Shown here: positions 55,710 to 64,000 of the stretch, in pieces
How the letters are laid out: each line of letters begins with the position of its first letter
How positions within the stretch are numbered: position 1 is the first letter of the stretch
Translations under genes and position numbers: made by a program
Notes under the pieces: model-generated
Seen by the model: the letters and a program-made list of their open reading frames with translations, nothing else
Told to the model about the DNA's origin: nothing
Database searches by the model: none
Assembly (NCBI GenBank): GCA_030693705.1
Contig: JAUYAB010000090.1
Coordinates: 40,403-104,402, forward strand
Reading direction: 5' to 3'
Origin: Ignavibacteria bacterium
Lineage (GTDB): Bacteria; Bacteroidota; Ignavibacteria; Ignavibacteriales; Ignavibacteriaceae
DNA: 64,000 nt

Positions 55710-55723
55710 TGTAATCGTTTTCA
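55710..55723. promoter_or_regulatory. LacI/CcpA-type (cre-like) operator between divergent sugar genes
   Basis: TGTAATCGTTTTCA fits the degenerate cre consensus TGWNANCGNTNWCA at every fixed position, with the central CG typical of LacI-family operators. It lies in the 101-bp gap between the LacI gene start (55691) and the divergent hydrolase ATG (55793). The encoded LacI protein is the obvious candidate to bind it. Confidence 0.6.
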
Positions 55724-55792
55724 TGTAAAGAAATTTATCAAATTATTCTCATTTTATCAAATATTATGAAAAAAATTAAGGGATGAATTGCT

Positions 55793-58700
55793 ATGAAATT
55801 CAAATTATGCCTCAGTTTCCTCTTCGCTTTTTTGGTTGTTCCTTTTGCCTTTTCGCAACAGGCATTTACCATCGATGACTTTGCCGACACCAAAAAGTGG
55901 AAAGTTAATGCTTCTGATCTCGTAGAAGTTTCAACTTCTACTGTTCCCGGTGTTTCTGGAGATTGTTTGAAACTTGATTTTAATTTTGTCGGTGGTTCAG
56001 GTTATGGCGGAATTCAAACTCAACTTCCCCTCTCACTTCCGGCAAATTACGAATTCTCATTCTACTTAAAGGCAAATTCGCCTAACAACAATCTTGAGTT
56101 TAAACTGCTGGACACCGAAGGAACGAGCGTTTGGTGGACAATTTACCGGGATTACACTTTCCCGAAAAATTGGGTGAAAATAAAAATTAAACAGAGACAT
56201 ATCTCAAAAGCCTGGGGACCAACAACCGAAATAAAACCTACGATAATCGATAAAATTGAATTTATGATCTCTTCTGTAAATGGCGGCAAAGGAACGCTTT
56301 ATTTTGATGACTTTACTTTTACTCCGCTTGATTCGGTACAAGATTATAACTATACACCGGAAGTAATTTCTCCGATTGGGACTACCGCTCTATCAAATAG
56401 TCTCTTTGATAAAAACTTAAATACCGAATATTCACTTACATCAAAAAACGATGCAAGTATTATTATTGATCTTCATCGAACACGCGAATTTGGCGGATTA
56501 AAAATCGATTGGAGTGAAGAGAAATTTGCGAAAGAATTCACTGTTTCTCTTTCTGAGGACAACAAAAGTTGGAAAACTGCCTACACGGTTAAAGATGCGA
56601 ATTGTGTTACAAGTTTTATTCCGTTGCCGGAAGCTGAAGCGCGTTATCTAAAATTGGATTTGAAGAAATCGGGATATGAAAACGGATATTCGATAAAAGA
56701 AATTGAATTACTGAATCTTGATTTTTCATCATCGCCGAATAACATTTATAAAACAATGGCAAAAGAAAAACCGCGCGGATTTTTTCCAAAATATCTTCTT
56801 GATGAAGCTTCTTACTTTACAGTTGTTGGTGTAAACGGTGATAGAAAAGAAGCTTTGATAAATGAAGAAGGTCAAATTGAAGTTGATAAATCTTCTTTCT
56901 CGCTTGAACCTTTCATCCTCAATAATGGAAAATTTTTGACATGGAACGAAACAAAAATTAATCAATCACTTGAAGAAGATTACCTCCCAATTCCAATCGT
57001 TAAACGTACATCGGATAATCTTCAGCTTACAATAAAGACATTCGCTGATAGAGAAGCCGGTAATTCAACGCTGAATATTTCCTACAGACTAAAAAACACA
57101 TCGGGTAAAAGACAATCCGGCAAAATCTATTTCGCAATCCGCCCTTTTCAAGTGAATCCTTCATATCAATTCCTAAATACTCAGGGTGGAATTGCAAAAG
57201 TTGAATCGATAACCTATGCTAATGATAAAGTTGTGATAAATAACGACAAAGTAATTTACTATTTGAACCAACCAGATAATTTTGGAGCATCTGATTTTGA
57301 TCAAGGAGACATTGTTGAATTCATTGCTCAAAACAATCTACCTAAAGAAAGAAATGTGGCTGATGAACAAGGTTTTGCCTCTGCAGCTTTTGAGTATCAA
57401 TTTACTTTAGCGCCGGGAGAAGAAAAGATTTTTCATTTTGTTTCTCCTTTTCATACTTCAACGTTAACGATGCCTACTTTTGTTTCTGATGCTGAAAGAA
57501 ATAAATATTTTGATGTTAAACTCGATGGAGTAAAAAAGTTTTGGAAAGAAAAACTTAATGTGCTTGATATAAAACTCCCACCGAAATACCAAAAATGGAT
57601 AAATACGCTCCGCACTACTTTGGCGTACATTTTAATCAATCGCGATAGCGTAGGGATACAACCCGGTTCTCGCTCGTATGAAAGATCATGGATCCGCGAC
57701 GGCTCATTAACTTCTTCAGCTTTACTAAAACTTGGGATTACCAAAGAAGTAAAAGAATTTATTGATTGGTACGCATCATTCCAATATGCAAATGGTAAAG
57801 TTCCCTGCGTTGTAGATCGCCGTGGCGCCGATCCGGTACCGGAAAATGATAGTCATGGACAACTAATTTATTTGATCAACCAATATTTTCTTTTTACAAA
57901 AGACACTACTTACCTCCGGTTAAAATTTAATAATGTGGTTCGCGCGGTTGATTACATCGAATATTTAATGAATCAACGAAGAACTGAAAATTACAAAATA
58001 GTTGATTCGCTCAAAGTTTTTTATGGATTATTGCCCGAATCGATAAGCCACGAAGGGTATTCTGAGAAACCGATGCATTCTTATTGGGATGATTTTTTTG
58101 CGATCAAAGGATTGAAGGATGCAGTTGAAATTGCAGCCGCACTAAGTGAAAAAGAATATTTGAAAAAATTTGTTTCGTTACGAGATGAGTTCTCTAAGAA
58201 TCTCATCAACTCGTTGAGTCTTGCCATTAAAAACAGAAAGATCGACTACATTCCCGGCTGCGCAGAATTAGGTGATTTTGATGCTACATCAACGGCTATC
58301 TCACTTTATCCGTGCAACGAAAAAAGGAATTTACCGCAACCATTTTTAGATAACACGTTTGACCGGTATTTCGATTTCTTTACCAAACGTCGTGATGATC
58401 CGTCATACAATTGGATAAATTATACTCCGTACGAAATAAGAACCGTTGGAGCGTTCATCTACTTAAATCAGCCTGAAAGAGCGCACGCTTTGCTTGATTT
58501 TTTCTTCCGCGACCAGCGTCCGCAAGGATGGAACCATTGGGCTGAAGTAGTTTGGAAAGACCCAAAAACAGCGCGGTTCATCGGAGATATGCCGCATACC
58601 TGGGTTGGCTCTGATTACATTTCTTCTCTGCGTTCATTTTTTGTTTACGAAGATGAACTGAATAACTCACTTGTTCTTGGTGCGGGACTTCTTCCCGAAT

Positions 58701-58969
58701 GGTTAGATTCAAAAGAAGGTATAAGTTTTAACAATCTTCTGACTTATTATGGTTCAATTTCTTATTCAATCAAAAAAGAAAAAGAGAAAACGATCAACAT
58801 TTCTGTTAGCGGAAAAATCGAAATTCCGGATGGAGGAATTGTCTTGAAGAAATTTCCAATTAAAGAAACCGTGAAGGAAATTACGATTAATGGAAAGAAA
58901 TTGAAAAGATCTATTAATGATGATATCGTTATTCGAGAACTTCCCGCGGCTATAAAAATAACATATTAA
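55793..58969 (+). CDS. Large secreted multidomain glycoside hydrolase-like protein
   Basis: The protein has 1,058 residues. A signal peptide (about 1-22, FAFSQ) is followed by a CBM11/CIA30-like jelly roll (about 23-180, TIDDFADTKKWKVNA to LYFDDFTF) and an F5/8C discoidin-like domain (about 195-310). A beta-sandwich region and a C-terminal (alpha/alpha)6-like domain follow (about 590-990), with SRSYERSWIRDGSLTSSALL, DRRGADPVPENDSHGQLI and PHTWVGSDYISSLRSF. The last domain resembles debranching/six-hairpin glycosidases. There is no T9SS tail, so it may stay periplasmic. It diverges from the LacI gene across a cre-like operator. I cannot assign a GH family or linkage. Confidence 0.85.
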   Translation: MKFKLCLSFLFAFLVVPFAFSQQAFTIDDFADTKKWKVNASDLVEVSTSTVPGVSGDCLKLDFNFVGGSGYGGIQTQLPLSLPANYEFSFYLKANSPNNNLEFKLLDTEGTSVWWTIYRDYTFPKNWVKIKIKQRHISKAWGPTTEIKPTIIDKIEFMISSVNGGKGTLYFDDFTFTPLDSVQDYNYTPEVISPIGTTALSNSLFDKNLNTEYSLTSKNDASIIIDLHRTREFGGLKIDWSEEKFAKEFTVSLSEDNKSWKTAYTVKDANCVTSFIPLPEAEARYLKLDLKKSGYENGYSIKEIELLNLDFSSSPNNIYKTMAKEKPRGFFPKYLLDEASYFTVVGVNGDRKEALINEEGQIEVDKSSFSLEPFILNNGKFLTWNETKINQSLEEDYLPIPIVKRTSDNLQLTIKTFADREAGNSTLNISYRLKNTSGKRQSGKIYFAIRPFQVNPSYQFLNTQGGIAKVESITYANDKVVINNDKVIYYLNQPDNFGASDFDQGDIVEFIAQNNLPKERNVADEQGFASAAFEYQFTLAPGEEKIFHFVSPFHTSTLTMPTFVSDAERNKYFDVKLDGVKKFWKEKLNVLDIKLPPKYQKWINTLRTTLAYILINRDSVGIQPGSRSYERSWIRDGSLTSSALLKLGITKEVKEFIDWYASFQYANGKVPCVVDRRGADPVPENDSHGQLIYLINQYFLFTKDTTYLRLKFNNVVRAVDYIEYLMNQRRTENYKIVDSLKVFYGLLPESISHEGYSEKPMHSYWDDFFAIKGLKDAVEIAAALSEKEYLKKFVSLRDEFSKNLINSLSLAIKNRKIDYIPGCAELGDFDATSTAISLYPCNEKRNLPQPFLDNTFDRYFDFFTKRRDDPSYNWINYTPYEIRTVGAFIYLNQPERAHALLDFFFRDQRPQGWNHWAEVVWKDPKTARFIGDMPHTWVGSDYISSLRSFFVYEDELNNSLVLGAGLLPEWLDSKEGISFNNLLTYYGSISYSIKKEKEKTINISVSGKIEIPDGGIVLKKFPIKETVKEITINGKKLKRSINDDIVIRELPAAIKITY

Positions 58970-59269
58970 GCTATGTTACGCGCTATTTCTTTAAGGATTT
59001 CTAAAAAATTGTTAAATAGCAGCACATACTGAAGTCTGTCTTGACTTGTCCAAATTAGTGCGACAGAAGGTTTAGCTTTCGCAGAAGTGTTGAGACTTCC
59101 AGCGATAGAGGAACGCGCATATAATAAATTTAACCGCCCATCCCTTTCGGTCAAGTAAAAAAATTGTAACGTTGCAACATGAGTAATAAAGAGCATTATC
59201 CAAAAGATTTTCAAGAATTCCTTGTTCAATGTTCAATAGAAAACTATCAACATATCGAGGAAAGTTGTT

Positions 59270-59530
59270 TTATCGACTTATGCAGCAGGCAGTAACTACT
59301 CCTCCACAACCATTCAAAGAGATATTAAAATCAACTTGACCGAAAGGGATAGGCAGTTCGGATAATTTAATCCGGTAAATGTTATTTGACTTATCAATTA
59401 TTTCAAATAACTTTCCCCCGATTTGGTAGAACGTACCGCTTGATGCATCAAGATTTTGAGTAAATGATAAAATATAGCATCAATAAAATAAAACAACTAG
59501 AAGAGGTCGAAATACTGAAATAGCTTTCAT
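59270..59530 (-). pseudogene. Small secreted Cys-containing protein gene with in-frame TGA
   Basis: From an ATG at 59530, preceded by GGAG at 7 bases, a frame of 86 sense positions runs to a TAA at 59270 with one interruption: TGA at 59482-59480, codon 17. Before it is MKAISVFRPLLVVLFY, after it CYILSFTQNLDASSGTF and then GKLFEIIDKSNNIYRIKLSE, ending in a Cys-rich tail (NGCGGVVTACCISR). The stop falls within the hydrophobic core of an otherwise ordinary signal peptide. The intact ribosome site and downstream frame suggest a recent nonsense mutation; TGA recoding is less likely. No homologue is recognised. Confidence 0.5.
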
Positions 59531-59631
59531 ATTAATTCTCCGTTTGATATTTACTTTAACCGTGTGTTAAGTTAAAATGCAACACTACCTTATTAATTGT
59601 TTTGTATATCAATCTCATTCTGCCTTTTATT

Positions 59632-59855
59632 GATCCTCTACGAGGATCGTTCATTAGTGAGAACATTTTTTACAATAATTAAACATCTACAATGTTTTGC
59701 TTTCTGACCTCGTAGAGGTCATATTATTGTAAAAAATAAATCCCCCCACAGCACTTAATCCTCGTAGAGCCTGCCAGCCTCTGGCTGGGATTTATAATTA
59801 CTGCTTGCCGTAACCTTCGAGGTCTAATCCATTTTGGGCGCAGACCTCGAAGGTT
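59632..59855. repeat. Cluster of palindromic intergenic elements
   Basis: Several perfect inverted repeats follow each other: GATCCTC-TAC-GAGGATC (59632-59648), GACCTC-GTA-GAGGTC (59706-59720), nested within TTTTTACAATAAT arms (59666-59678 / 59723-59735), and AACCTTCGAGGTCT (59812-59825 / 59842-59855). A fourth, GCCAGCCTCTGGCTGG, lies near 59773. They share a CCTCG(T/A) core. No gene is present from 59531 to 60003. Confidence 0.75.
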
Positions 59856-60003
59856 TGGAGCTATTACTTTACCTTACACTATGTTTTCCCGCCTTGAGGG
59901 ACAAGTTGTTAAAACCCAACACTGGCTTATTAATTATTTAATTTCTTCAACTTAAATTTTACTTTTCTTTCGTTCACCCAGTACTAATAAAAATGTTGTA
60001 AAG

Positions 60004-60294
60004 TTATATTCCATTTTTATTATTCGAGAAAAATTTAGAATAAAATAATTTCTCATACTCTTCTCGTTCAGCGGGTTTTGACTCAATTATGCTATAATTA
60101 CCATTTCCATATTTATTGGTCAATTCGTGTTTAACTTCTTTTTGTAAAGTATCTATATCCTTGTTAATAATACTTTTTGAACCTTCATTCAGAAATAGTA
60201 TTGTTGAGTAAAACAACTTACCAGTTGGGTCCAATTCAAAATATACTCTTGCAACCCATTCTTTATTAGAAACTACATTGAATACTGTATTCAT
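60004..60294 (-). CDS. Hypothetical protein, 96 residues
   Basis: The frame encodes a mixed alpha/beta-looking soluble protein of normal composition (residues such as WVARVYFELDPTGKLFYST and an acidic/basic helical stretch in the middle). No signal peptide, membrane helix or known motif is seen. It has an AAGGG-type ribosome site upstream and lies about 100 bp downstream of the HNH-type gene in the same direction. Function unknown. Confidence 0.65.
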   Translation of the reverse strand: MNTVFNVVSNKEWVARVYFELDPTGKLFYSTILFLNEGSKSIINKDIDTLQKEVKHELTNKYGNGNYSIIESKPAEREEYEKLFYSKFFSNNKNGI

Positions 60295-60390
60295 ATACTT
60301 TTCCCTTTTATTTTATAAACACATACGGCGTGTTATGTTAAAACGCAACACTACCGAATTAATTATTTAATTACTTTCTGTAGGAACTTG

Positions 60391-61944
60391 TTAGGCAAAA
60401 TAATGACCACTATTTTCCAACCATTTTTCATCTAATTTCTTTCCATCAATTGACTTTAAGTATTCTATTTCATGTTTTGTATTATTTTCATCAGGACTAA
60501 TATTAACAATACTATTTTTTATTGTGATGATTCCTTCTTCATACAAGTAATCACAACCAAATTTACATAATGGCATTACAATGTCTGGATCTGTCCTTTC
60601 ATTTTCTGAGCATATAGCTCTTTTCTTTTTATGTGCCGTAACTAACCCACTTACTTGATAATTCTTCCCACAAATAGCACATGTTTCATAATTTTTCCCT
60701 TCAAATAAATACTCTCTTAAAATCTCTTGTTCTCGACGCTGCTTTGTTATTACATCATAGTCTGTATTGTTTATAAATTGAAATAATTTTTCTTTATATA
60801 CTTGATACCTATTTTTCTGAGGATATTCATTTTCGTTATTTGAAAATTCTTTAATATGATGAAAAATATAGTTTTTACGCCCATTCCCCTTATTAATATA
60901 AATAAATGGTGAATTATATATTGCTTTGTTTGCAGCGGCTTCAGTTAAATTGTTACGTTCAAATTCATCTTTTAGTTCTGTAGCGTTACAATGTTTATAA
61001 TCATTTTTTTTGAAGTAAATATTTAAAATGTCATCCATATCTTTTAATTCTGCATTCTCTAAATTATCTTTTATAGTCACGTATTCATTCACACTATAAA
61101 TATATTTAGAAGATTTTTTTAAATATTCCCCTATAATATGCTTGCTTGGTGTTGTTATGTCTTTTTTTTTTCTGTTTTTTTGAAATCGCTCAAAATTATC
61201 AGCTAAAATTTCAATTTTAATTTGACTATTTGGTACAACAGTCTTTACTTTTTTCAAATTATTAATAATCGAATTCTCTTTATTCTCGAATAAGAACCAG
61301 ATTTTATCATCATCGTAATATTTCCAAGATTCATTTTTCCTTGATACTATTCTATCCAAATCTTCTTTATTTAAATATTTTTCTACGCTTTCATAATAAT
61401 CATTAAGACAAGCAATACCATTTTGACCTGGTGCATCAAATATTTTTTTTAGAAATTTCCGAATTTCATTTTTGACATCATTCCTGACAAGAATAATATC
61501 TTTACCAGCAATTATTTCATCTCTAGTTGCTTCTTTTAATGAATCATTTAGCAAAGTGTATTCATAACTTATGTCTAAAGATTTAAACATATTTATTAAA
61601 CCAGAGAATGAAATATCACCTAAAATAATATCTTCTTTAAGGAGAACTTTATCCATATCATTTAGGAAATATATATACCTTTTGCTTATTCTATTTTTAA
61701 TATCGTTAAAATATTTAATGTCCTCCTCAGTGAATCCAGAGACAAATTTTTTAATTTTTTGCTCAACATTTTGTTTTGTATTCTTGAAACGTTCTGCAAT
61801 ATTTTGATAAGTTGGATATCGCTCACGCTCAAAGCTAAAATAGGAAAATATTATTTCGATTTCTTTTTCAATTACTCCATCTGCTTTAATATTTTTCTGA
61901 AGCTCGAATATTTTATCTAATAAAAAATTCTTATAACTTTTCAT
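60391..61944 (-). CDS. HNH-type endonuclease-like protein
   Basis: The 517-residue protein has a C-terminal region with CAICGKNYQVSGLVTAHKKK (about 425-445), then PDIVMPLCKFGCDYLYEEGI. This pattern of CxxC, a His cluster and a later LC..GCD..Y..G matches zinc-bound HNH nucleases in which the second Cys pair completes a zinc knuckle. The N-terminal part has a helix-turn-helix-like stretch (TYQNIAERFKNTKQNVEQKI). The base composition is notably more AT-rich than the core genes and the flanks are repeat-rich, which suggests transfer. No methyltransferase is adjacent. A defence or restriction role is possible but unproven. Confidence 0.75.
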   Translation of the reverse strand: MKSYKNFLLDKIFELQKNIKADGVIEKEIEIIFSYFSFERERYPTYQNIAERFKNTKQNVEQKIKKFVSGFTEEDIKYFNDIKNRISKRYIYFLNDMDKVLLKEDIILGDISFSGLINMFKSLDISYEYTLLNDSLKEATRDEIIAGKDIILVRNDVKNEIRKFLKKIFDAPGQNGIACLNDYYESVEKYLNKEDLDRIVSRKNESWKYYDDDKIWFLFENKENSIINNLKKVKTVVPNSQIKIEILADNFERFQKNRKKKDITTPSKHIIGEYLKKSSKYIYSVNEYVTIKDNLENAELKDMDDILNIYFKKNDYKHCNATELKDEFERNNLTEAAANKAIYNSPFIYINKGNGRKNYIFHHIKEFSNNENEYPQKNRYQVYKEKLFQFINNTDYDVITKQRREQEILREYLFEGKNYETCAICGKNYQVSGLVTAHKKKRAICSENERTDPDIVMPLCKFGCDYLYEEGIITIKNSIVNISPDENNTKHEIEYLKSIDGKKLDEKWLENSGHYFA

Positions 61945-62201
61945 GGGTATTCTTACTGTACCTTATATGAGAGATTCGTTTAACTATTAATTCTCCTGCC
62001 ATAATTCCGCAAAGTGCATATGGCAGTCTGCGTACTATATTCTAATCAACCTTTATAAACCAGGATGATGAACCGCCATCAAGTCCAGTCCATCACCCCT
62101 TTTTAGTTTTCAGTTATCAGTAGTCAGTATCAACCAACGACTAATCATCAATGACAAATGACCATTGATTCGCCGCGGCGAATTGACCTCTGACCACTGC
62201 C

Positions 62202-62825
62202 TTAATGTGCAACAGTCGCGGAGACCGGATTACTCCAGCTTCCCTTTTCTTCGCCTCTAAAAGCGCGGACTCTTATCCAATATTTCTTTCCGGCAGTTAA
62301 AGCCGTAAAAGTAAATTTGGAAGTTTTGCCCGTTGCTCCGGCGTTCGTCCAGGCTTCCGGAGTATCTACAGAAAGCTGGAACTCATAACCCGTAGCCGCC
62401 TTTACACGGTCGAAGTTGATATCCAGTTCTCCCGGCTCATCACCAATAGCCGCAGAGAGATTAGTAACCTGGTCTATCGGTACGGCGCTTCCTTTTTCCG
62501 ATGCAATAGGATACCCGGTAGTTAGCAGCACATTTACGTCGCTTGACTTACCGTTGATCTCATCAACAATCGAAACGTCAATTTTCTCAAGCGCATCCCT
62601 CGCGTCATCCCGTTCGGAAATTGCCTGACGCTGTTTATCCCTTGTAACACTTACCGCGCTTTCTTTAGCCTCCAGTGCGCTAATCGCGTTTTGATAAGCG
62701 GTCAACTTTGCAGCGTCCACCGTTACCTTCACTTCGCTCCCCGATAAGGCAGCGTAGCGGTTTTTTGTTGCTTGAATTTCTTCATCAACATTTTTGCCTT
62801 TTAGATCCGATTTTATACGTCCCAT
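62202..62825 (-). CDS. Coiled-coil plus fibronectin type III protein, function unknown
   Basis: The ATG at 62825 is chosen because AGGAG lies 9 bases upstream. An earlier start at 62888 has none. The 207-residue protein begins with a helical, coiled-coil-like N-terminal half (about 1-95, with repeated Glu/Ala/Lys and ALEAKESAVSVTRDKQRQAI). A linker follows, then one FnIII domain (about 120-205: ELDINFDRVKAATGYEFQLS, YWIRVRAFRGEEKGSWSNP). No signal peptide is found. Small proteins of this layout occur in Bacteroidetes/Ignavibacteria, often in repeat-rich regions, by my recollection. A structural or phage-like role cannot be shown. Confidence 0.8.
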   Translation of the reverse strand: MGRIKSDLKGKNVDEEIQATKNRYAALSGSEVKVTVDAAKLTAYQNAISALEAKESAVSVTRDKQRQAISERDDARDALEKIDVSIVDEINGKSSDVNVLLTTGYPIASEKGSAVPIDQVTNLSAAIGDEPGELDINFDRVKAATGYEFQLSVDTPEAWTNAGATGKTSKFTFTALTAGKKYWIRVRAFRGEEKGSWSNPVSATVAH

Positions 62826-63292
62826 TTTTGGAACTCCTATAAAGTTAATAATTAGATGATTTAAGATTGTGTTAAAAGAAGGTAACACGCAGAAATATTA
62901 AATTATTAAGCTATAGGTTCCCGAGAATCCGCTCCAAACACTTTTGATCCTCCGGATACCTCACATACAAACTCCGGTTAAAAACGGAGTTTCCTTCACC
63001 ACTTTATTTATTAAGACACCTTATGCAGTCGCTAATTAAAAATCCTCTTAATCATAATCATAATCGTAATCTTACTCGTTTTTAGACGGCAAATGCAGAT
63101 TCAGCCAAAGGCAACAAGTTCGTGAAAACCCTTCGTGGTTCTTCGTGAAAACTCTTCGTGTTCCTTCGTGAAAACTCTTCGTGGTTCTTCGTGTAAGAAT
63201 TTGGTTACACGAAGTTCCTCGAAGAAGGCACGAAGTTACGCGAAGAATTAGACTCCAATTCCCATTTTCTTCGTTTTTACTCATTATTCGCA
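62826..63292. other. Repeat-bearing non-coding stretch
   Basis: No gene. Contains a CCTCTTAATCATAATC element (63048-63077) and a 63115-63245 stretch of CTTCGTGGTTCTTCGTGAAA iterations, partly mirrored by CACGAAG copies near 63207-63230. These resemble decayed intergenic repeats. Confidence 0.6.
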
Positions 63293-63731
63293 CTTTTTAC
63301 TAGGGGAAAATCATTTCCCCTTAAGGAAAATCATTTTTTCCTTTAGGATTTTCCCTTTCCCCTTCGGGGATTTTCATTTCTCCTTTGGGCAAATGGAAAT
63401 TGACGTTGGGGAGAGCACTTTCTCCTTTGAGTAATTTTGCTTTTCCTTACGGTATTTCCTTTTTCCCTTAATGGATTTTCTTTTTTCCATGGAAAAATCT
63501 TTTTGCCTTTAGGGATTCTCTTTTCTCCTTAGGGGATTTTCCTTTCTCCTTTAGGCAAACGGTTTGGAATGTAGGGCAAAACATTTCCGATGTAGGGAAT
63601 TTCATTTTCCCCTTACGGTATTTTTCTTTTTCCTTTAGGGAAATCAGTTTTGCCTTACGGGAAATGAACTTTGCCTTACGGATTTTTCATTTCCCCTTAG
63701 GGAAAAAACAATTCTCCCTACAAGAAAACGA
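63293..63731. repeat. Long degenerate tandem repeat, period 21 bp, about 21 units
   Basis: Counting unit by unit from 63293, most copies are exactly 21 bases (a few 19, 20 or 22). They share the core TTTTCCTTTAGGG followed by A/T-rich sequence ending ATTTTCA. Divergence between copies is high (CCTTAAGG, CCTTCGGGG, CCTTACGG, ATGTAGGG), yet the period is kept. Stops occur in every frame over the array, so it does not encode a protein as it stands. A short open segment would read as heptapeptides of the FPFGDFH, FSFGQME type. No unique spacers, so not CRISPR. Confidence 0.9.
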
Positions 63732-64000
63732 TTGAAAAAACCTTAACGGTAATAAAAAGGATGCAAAAATATTTTATAAGAGAAGAGAAAAAGAAGTGAT
63801 TTTAAGAAGAATAAAAGATTGAAACAGTTGATTAAACCATACAGTTTATCAAACACTCAACTTAACCGGGGAGATGTTTTTTATTTTCTGAAATGAGTAA
63901 GTATCATCCATCAAACATAACCCATCAACCATCATAGAAGTAATCTTTCCTTTTAAGCAAAATGATCTAACAAAAGATACGCTTAGCGCCTCCAATGTTG
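63732..64000. other. AT-rich tail of the window without a recognised gene
   Basis: No convincing frame, tRNA or hairpin is visible. The window ends here. Confidence 0.5.

Noticed and set aside
58966..59229. 87-codon minus-strand frame
   Set aside because: It overlaps the end of the large hydrolase gene, includes a dispersed repeat and an inverted-repeat arm, and has no recognisable motif. Probably decayed or chance sequence.
63072..63293. 73-codon minus-strand frame
   Set aside because: It reads through CTTCGTGGTTCTTCGTGAAA-type repeats and has no protein-like features.
63293..63731. CRISPR array
   Set aside because: Repeats are contiguous and degenerate, with no unique spacers and no cas genes.

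Overview
The window is about 64 kb of AT-rich bacterial chromosome. It looks like a member of the Ignavibacteria/Chlorobi-Bacteroidetes side of the tree. It encodes a very large SprA/Sov-type outer-membrane protein, two secreted proteins with C-terminal type IX secretion (T9SS) sorting tails (YPNPFNP signature), a PorV/FadL-like outer-membrane protein, menaquinone genes and paired sigma-54 response regulators. No rRNA, tRNA, intact insertion sequence or CRISPR array was seen.

Layout. 1-2749: a PAS histidine kinase cut by the window edge and its NtrC-type sigma-54 regulator. 2909-5876: two related Tyr/Arg/Ser-rich lipoproteins and an outer-membrane protein, closed by a clear terminator. 5920-7145: a gene-free stretch packed with inverted repeats and a 21-bp-period tandem repeat. 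7146-22300: the most unusual part, two divergent redox/signalling operons. The minus-strand operon encodes a Tat-exported four-cluster ferredoxin, an NrfD-type quinone-site membrane protein, a 13-haem cytochrome c, a sensor kinase with haem-type motifs, and two response regulators fused to glycine-cleavage-H-like (GcvH-like) domains. The plus-strand operon encodes a small membrane protein, a membrane-anchored GcvH-like protein, a second ferredoxin plus NrfD pair, a divergent GcvH-like protein with a Cys cluster, a second haem-motif kinase, a sigma-54 regulator and an archaemetzincin-type protease. Three neighbouring plus-strand proteins share a TM(Y/H)DGG tail motif. My reading is a membrane redox system that senses its own electron flow. 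GcvH-like domains without an evident lipoyl lysine would act as adaptor or receiver-output modules.

22452-29296: menF-menD, which supply the quinone that NrfD proteins use, an NagX/HGSNAT-like membrane acyltransferase, a T9SS cargo protein and a DedA protein. 29323-36276: sprA, apparently starting at a non-standard codon. 36584-43208: housekeeping and catabolic enzymes (metallophosphoesterase, CoA-transferase, alanine dehydrogenase, acyl-CoA synthetase, PLP lyase) and an orphan DUF433 protein. 43384-58969: a carbohydrate locus with a MalFG-type ABC importer, ATPase, lipoprotein binding protein, PF10091 glucoamylase-like secreted enzyme, GH2, GH94 phosphorylase, a LacI regulator and a divergent large secreted hydrolase behind a cre-like operator. 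Its gene set fits beta-1,2-glucan or another beta-glucan as substrate. 58970-64000: an accessory tail with palindromic repeats, a small secreted-protein gene broken by an in-frame TGA, a hypothetical protein, an HNH-type nuclease, a coiled-coil/FnIII protein and about twenty-one degenerate copies of a 21-bp repeat.
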